In this document: positions 5,300 to 9,219 of the stretch, in pieces
Layout: each line of letters opens with the position of its first letter
Numbering within the stretch: position 1 is the first letter of the stretch
DNA from: JBAYHN01 sp041666125
GTDB taxonomy: Bacteria > Patescibacteriota > Gracilibacteria > UBA1369 > UM-FILTER-53-11
Length of the DNA: 9,219 bases
Direction of reading: 5' to 3'
Assembly (NCBI GenBank): GCA_041666125.1
Contig: JBAYHN010000054.1
Span: 1-9,219 of the forward strand
Program-made: the position numbers and the translations under genes
Notes under the pieces: generated by a model
Databases searched by the model: none
What the model saw: the letters and a program-made list of their open reading frames with translations, nothing else
Told to the model about the DNA's origin: nothing

Positions 5300-6646
5300 T
5301 TACACCAACCACGCGTCCTGGCTGTGCGGATTGAAGAAGATGTTCGTGCCGACGAGCTTTTTTAGCGTATCCAGAGCCACTTTTTGGCTCTTTGTCGGGA
5401 TTGTGATTTTCCACAACGTGCCGGTTTTAATATTCGCAAATTCGGTCATTTTCAATCGATGCAAAACTTTGGAAGTCTTGGACATACCAACGAAATCCTG
5501 TTTTTCGCGCACCAGCAACCTAAAAGTCATTTGTTCATCTTCTTTTGCTTCTACCGGTAAAAATTTGCCACTCTTAAATTTAACCAGCGATTTTTTGAAT
5601 TTTGTAACGGCAACTTCTTTGTTTGTATTCAAAAGAATTCCGCTTTGGATTAATTTTTTAACGCTTGGTTCAAATCCCGCCGGCCCTTTATATTCAATTT
5701 CGTAATGCGTAGATCGGCTTACTTTTGTGCTTGCAAAGCCCAAATCCTGAATTGTGAGTTCATAAGTCTGCGCTTCATTGTCCGTAATAATCAAATCCGT
5801 AAACATTTGCATGCTTGCAGTTGATTCGTAATTTTTTAGAGGCCAGGTAACAATCGGCTTCACGGCCAAGCGAGGCACGCGCTTTTTGAATTCGCCTTTT
5901 TTAAGAGCGAGAATTGAATCTCTCATTGAAGTGAATAACTTTTCACTGGAAATACTTGCGCGTTCCAAATGTGGCATTATCGCCATCACATTTCCAGCCG
6001 GATTACAGATTGCGGCAATGTTATACATCGCACCGTTTGGATTGATCGGAAACTCAGACTTCATCACTCCGGCTTCATCGCAATATCGGAAAGCCACCTG
6101 CCCATTCTCCAAAAGTTTAGGAATCAAATCCTGAATTTCTGTTGTAAAGCGCCCTTCTCCATGTGCAATTGGCGCCTTTAAAATCTCTCCTTCATTAACA
6201 TTTACGGTAAACATGCAGCTTCCTTTTGGAGCAGTGCACTTCAAGTTTGACCAGACATTAAAATAACCTGTTCCAAGAACTTCGCCATCTTTAATTCTTT
6301 TGTTGCGAGCGAGAGCCATCACAAGTTTATTCCCATCCACGCCAGGAATCAGCCCTGTTTCCAATAAAATCTGTGCACCATTACAAATGCCAAGCAACGG
6401 TTTTCCTTTTGCTGCCTGATTTTTTAGCTCTTCCATAACAGGATCAAGCGAAGCAATAACTCCGGCTCGTCCGCGATCTTCATAAGAAAATCCTCCGCCA
6501 ATCACATATCCATCATATTTTTGTAATTTGCTTGGCGCATCATTCCAGCGGAAAAATTCACCAACCATTCCCGCGCGATTTATTTCGCGACGAGTTTCGT
6601 ACTCGGTATTTAGGCCTGGAAATTGAATTATTGCGATTTTGATCAT
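5300..6646 (-). CDS. purQ: FGAM synthase glutaminase subunit PurQ fused to tandem PurS-like domains
   Basis: PurQ hydrolyses glutamine and passes ammonia to PurL, which converts FGAR to FGAM in purine synthesis. Residues 1-about 250 are a class I glutamine amidotransferase of PurQ type. They include FPGLN (9-13), GGFSYEDRGRAG (51-62), nucleophile C88 in GICNGAQ, PIAHGEGRF (159-167), and the His-Glu pair H226/E228 in MPHLER, where PHPER is usual. Ordinary PurQ is about 220-270 aa; this protein has 448. The extra part looks like two PurS units: about 281-345 (LGFASTKVSRSTHYEIEY, then GILLNTNKE) and about 373-446 (LKMTEFANIKTGTLWKITI, then IFFNPHSQDAW). These match the PurS pattern of an LGF-V-R-strand followed by a terminal LLANPVIEDY-like element. 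A separate purS is not in the window. The start lies 21 nt after the purL stop, with no Shine-Dalgarno; coupling is likely. Confidence 0.9.
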   Translation of the reverse strand: MIKIAIIQFPGLNTEYETRREINRAGMVGEFFRWNDAPSKLQKYDGYVIGGGFSYEDRGRAGVIASLDPVMEELKNQAAKGKPLLGICNGAQILLETGLIPGVDGNKLVMALARNKRIKDGEVLGTGYFNVWSNLKCTAPKGSCMFTVNVNEGEILKAPIAHGEGRFTTEIQDLIPKLLENGQVAFRYCDEAGVMKSEFPINPNGAMYNIAAICNPAGNVMAIMPHLERASISSEKLFTSMRDSILALKKGEFKKRVPRLAVKPIVTWPLKNYESTASMQMFTDLIITDNEAQTYELTIQDLGFASTKVSRSTHYEIEYKGPAGFEPSVKKLIQSGILLNTNKEVAVTKFKKSLVKFKSGKFLPVEAKEDEQMTFRLLVREKQDFVGMSKTSKVLHRLKMTEFANIKTGTLWKITIPTKSQKVALDTLKKLVGTNIFFNPHSQDAWLV

Positions 6647-6667
6647 GGAATTATTGAAAAGATGTGC

Positions 6668-9127
6668 TTATTTTAATTTTTCTCGTAAACCTTCGCCCCA
6701 AGCGATTCTCATTGCGGCCAATTTTACATTCAAAACTTCTTTGCCGAAGTCGAATGCAATAAGTTTTGGAGTGCTTGTGGTAAAGCCAAGTTTTATTAGC
6801 GGAATTCTCATGGCTCCGGCAATTTTTTTAGCTTTATTTATGTTCTTTCTGGAAATTTCCAATATAAATCCGCCGGTTTCGGAGAATAGTTTTTTGTCTG
6901 TGCGTAGCGGTTTTACCTTTTTCTTCTTCTCCGATCTTTCGTCTATTGTGCTTATAACAATCTTTGCACCGATTTTTCCGTCTGCACTTCCGCCAAGGCA
7001 CATTTCTGCAACTGCACACGCAAGTCCGCCATCAGAAATGTCATGGCAGCTTTCCACAATTCCTGCGCTAATTAAATCCGTTACCGCGGAAACTTCTTTT
7101 GAAACTTCTTTAAAGTCCGGGTGTGGAACATTCGCGCCAAGTTCGCCCATAATATTGTAATAAGCGCTTCCACCAAGTTCATCTTTGCGCGGACCAATCA
7201 TAAATAATACATTTCCGGCGCTCTTTAATTTCATGTCTATTGCTTTGGAAACATCTGCAAGTCTGCCAAGCGTGGCAACAACAGCCTGTGGCGAAATTGC
7301 ACCGCGTGGTGAAAGATTATACAAACTTACGTTTCCGGAAATACAAGGTAGGGGATAGCTCTCCGGTTTTTTTGGCTTCTTCTCGGCTTTTTTGCTTGGT
7401 TTAGCAGGAACTTCCGGCTCCGGCAAACGGAGTCCGATTCCATATAATGCGTCCGTAACGCCTTCAACTCCTCTTACAAATTCCCACATTTGTTCCGGAA
7501 CTTCCGGCGAACCATAATTTAAACAATCCGTTACGCACCAAGGAGTTGCGCCAACCGCAGCCACATTTCTGCAGCTTTCCACTACGGCATTTGCGGCTTG
7601 CCAGTAAGGATCGATTTCGCCATAAAGAGGATTTGCATCAGTAGAAAGCGCAATTCCAATCTTTTTTAATTCTTCCGGAACATCATCTCGATTCAAAAAT
7701 GGGATTTGAACTCCGGCATCTGCTTGTCCGGCTTCAATTGGCGTAATTGCTTGAACATTTTTGTCGTAAGATTCATAAATCGGCATGCGGGAAGCAATAT
7801 TTTCGTGTGCAAGAAGTTCTAAGAATACTTTTTTGAGATCTCTCGGAAGCGGCAATTTTGGCTCTTTGAAAGCCTTTCTGCGTGGTTTGAAAGGTCTGTT
7901 ATAAGAAAGCCCGGCTGTAATGTCGGTAGCTTTTGCATCGCAAACTTTTGTTTCGCGATAATTCAAAACATAATTTTCTTTCTTTGTTACTTTTCCAATT
8001 AAAGCTGCACAAGCTCCCTTTGCAATTTTTGGCAGCGCCCAAGTTTTATTGTAATGATCCAAAACCATCTTTGTGAGCTCTTTTGGAACGACCCAGCACA
8101 TTCTTTCTTGTGTTTCTGAACACGCAATTACTTGTGGAGGTAAATCAACAATAGATACCGGAACTTTATCCAGATCAACTTCTGCTCCATATCCTGCGTG
8201 AACTGCCATTTCTATTGTGGAACACACAATTCCTCCGGCACCCAAATCTTTAAATCCAACTTTTGCGAGCAATTTTTTCTCTTTGAAAATATTAAACAAC
8301 GCATAGGTTGATTCCATTAAATGCCTCTTGAAAAATGGATTTGGCTCTTGAACCGCACCCTTGTTTTTCTCTTTATCCTCATCTGTTAATTGCAGAGACG
8401 CAAATGCGGCGCCGCCCATTCCACTAAAATCTGTCGGCTTGCCAACCAAAATCATGCTGTGGCCTTTTTCTCCGGCGCCTTTTGGAGCAAAGCTATGCAA
8501 AATTTCATCTTCGCAAAGTGCACCAAGTGTTACCACATTCACCAAACAATTATCATTAAAACTTTCATTAAAATAAACGTCGCCACCAATATTTGGCACT
8601 CCAATCGGATTTCCATAACCCGAAATTCCATCCACAACTCCTCCGGCAATAAGTTTTGTCTGATTTTTTTTGATGTCGCCAAAGCGCAAAGGATCATTTA
8701 CCGCAATTACATGCGCTCCCATACACAAAACGTCGCGAACATTACCGCCAATTCCCGTTGCCGCGCCCTCATATGGCACAACCTGCGACGGGTGATTGTG
8801 GCTTTCGTGAGACATTACAATTCCATATCTCTTCCCATCAATTTTTGCGATTTCAATAATTCCGGCATCTTCACGCGGGCCCAAAATCACATTTGGAGCT
8901 TCTGTTGGCAGCATTTTTAAATGCCTTCTGCTCGATTTATACGAACTATGTTCCGAACCTTGAATTCCCCAAATTATGCCTTCGGTTAAGGTTGGATCCC
9001 TTTTCAAAAATTTATTAATTTTTTTCGCTTCATCAACAGTAAGGCTTATCTTATTCTTTGCCAGAAGTTCTGCAATCTCTTTGTCCTTTAATTTACTTAA
9101 CGGAAGAATTGGTTCTTGATGTTGCAT
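6668..9127 (-). CDS. purL: Phosphoribosylformylglycinamidine synthase, PurL subunit (small type)
   Basis: PurL is the ATP-dependent FGAM synthase subunit. It has neither the N-terminal PurS-like region nor the C-terminal glutaminase of the large single-chain enzyme, so it must work with PurQ and PurS, encoded just downstream. Visible motifs are SEHSSYKSSR (58-67, probable catalytic H60; SEHCSYK is usual), SHESHNHPS (106-114), GAATGIGGNVRD (121-132), DLGAGGIVCSTIEMA, ETQERMCWVV, CISGNVSLYN (595-604), and CHDISDGGLACAVAEM in the second half. At 819 aa it is longer than common small PurL (about 720-760). Part of the excess is a Lys/Pro-rich insert at about 569-594 just before SGNVSLYN. The ATG at 9127 follows a promoter with a predicted 6-nt leader. 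It is first gene of the purL-purQ operon. Confidence 0.96.
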   Translation of the reverse strand: MQHQEPILPLSKLKDKEIAELLAKNKISLTVDEAKKINKFLKRDPTLTEGIIWGIQGSEHSSYKSSRRHLKMLPTEAPNVILGPREDAGIIEIAKIDGKRYGIVMSHESHNHPSQVVPYEGAATGIGGNVRDVLCMGAHVIAVNDPLRFGDIKKNQTKLIAGGVVDGISGYGNPIGVPNIGGDVYFNESFNDNCLVNVVTLGALCEDEILHSFAPKGAGEKGHSMILVGKPTDFSGMGGAAFASLQLTDEDKEKNKGAVQEPNPFFKRHLMESTYALFNIFKEKKLLAKVGFKDLGAGGIVCSTIEMAVHAGYGAEVDLDKVPVSIVDLPPQVIACSETQERMCWVVPKELTKMVLDHYNKTWALPKIAKGACAALIGKVTKKENYVLNYRETKVCDAKATDITAGLSYNRPFKPRRKAFKEPKLPLPRDLKKVFLELLAHENIASRMPIYESYDKNVQAITPIEAGQADAGVQIPFLNRDDVPEELKKIGIALSTDANPLYGEIDPYWQAANAVVESCRNVAAVGATPWCVTDCLNYGSPEVPEQMWEFVRGVEGVTDALYGIGLRLPEPEVPAKPSKKAEKKPKKPESYPLPCISGNVSLYNLSPRGAISPQAVVATLGRLADVSKAIDMKLKSAGNVLFMIGPRKDELGGSAYYNIMGELGANVPHPDFKEVSKEVSAVTDLISAGIVESCHDISDGGLACAVAEMCLGGSADGKIGAKIVISTIDERSEKKKKVKPLRTDKKLFSETGGFILEISRKNINKAKKIAGAMRIPLIKLGFTTSTPKLIAFDFGKEVLNVKLAAMRIAWGEGLREKLK

Positions 9128-9139
9128 AAATACGCAGAA

Positions 9140-9168
9140 AGATTAGCGGAATAGGGAAGTAAGGTCAA
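9140..9168 (-). promoter_or_regulatory. Promoter of the purL-purQ operon
   Basis: On the minus strand TTGACC (9168-9163) is a near-perfect -35. After 17 bp comes TAATCT (9145-9140), a weaker -10. The predicted start is near 9133, giving a leader of about 6 nt without Shine-Dalgarno before ATG 9127. I see no purine-riboswitch-like aptamer between 9128 and 9219, and so short a leader leaves no room for one. Confidence 0.45.
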
Positions 9169-9219
9169 TTTTGTGGCTTTTTTAATCTTGTAAAAATACG
9201 TGGATTATTTCGCGAAGAT

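Noticed and set aside
8390..8920. A 176-aa plus-strand frame, and a 173-aa one at 6639-7160.
   Set aside because: Both lie opposite purL, whose motifs are unmistakable; their products have no recognisable pattern and are shadows of purL codon bias.
1..9219. UGA recoded as glycine, as in some CPR lineages.
   Set aside because: TGA ends dprA exactly at the family's usual C-terminus and no recognised gene has an internal TGA.
1..9219. CRISPR arrays, insertion sequences or phage genes.
   Set aside because: No regularly spaced repeats, terminal inverted repeats, transposase or phage-like products were seen.

Overview
The window is moderately AT-rich bacterial DNA read with the standard code: TAA, TAG and TGA all end recognisable proteins. 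Shine-Dalgarno sequences are scarce. A type IV pilus ATPase lies beside dprA, and purine genes sit in a small, rearranged gene neighbourhood. Together this suggests a reduced-genome bacterium, possibly of the Patescibacteria (CPR). That placement is an inference; there is no rRNA or other phylogenetic marker beyond partial NusA.

Layout. Bases 1-1339 (+) hold the 3' end of nusA, then a membrane transporter of the auxin-efflux-carrier (AEC) family 9 bp downstream. Bases 1417-3339 (+) encode a PilB/GspE-type ATPase. It meets dprA (minus strand, 3318-4238) tail to tail with a 22-bp overlap. Bases 4239-4560 carry no protein gene but are dense with signals: a symmetric divergent promoter, a predicted 56-nt plus-strand small RNA ending in a strong Rho-independent terminator, an unusual minus-strand tRNA-like gene with an encoded CCA end, and the promoter of the next gene. 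Bases 4561-5046 (+) encode an unrecognised 161-aa protein, facing a 55-aa minus-strand ORF at 5098-5265. Bases 5300-9127 (minus) form a purL-purQ operon with its promoter near 9140-9168.

Function. PilB and DprA are both parts of natural-transformation machinery (DNA-uptake pilus, and loading of RecA on incoming ssDNA). PurL and PurQ make FGAM synthase, the fourth step of de novo purine synthesis. The third subunit, PurS, appears to be fused to the C-terminus of PurQ as two tandem PurS-like repeats.

Most interesting. The tRNA-like gene has alanine acceptor identity (G3:U70, A73) but a very small D-arm and a non-standard anticodon loop. The neighbouring predicted small RNA begins with 14 nt perfectly complementary to that anticodon arm. 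This pair is the best candidate for something undescribed. Several first-in-operon genes also have predicted leaders of only about 6-17 nt with no Shine-Dalgarno.
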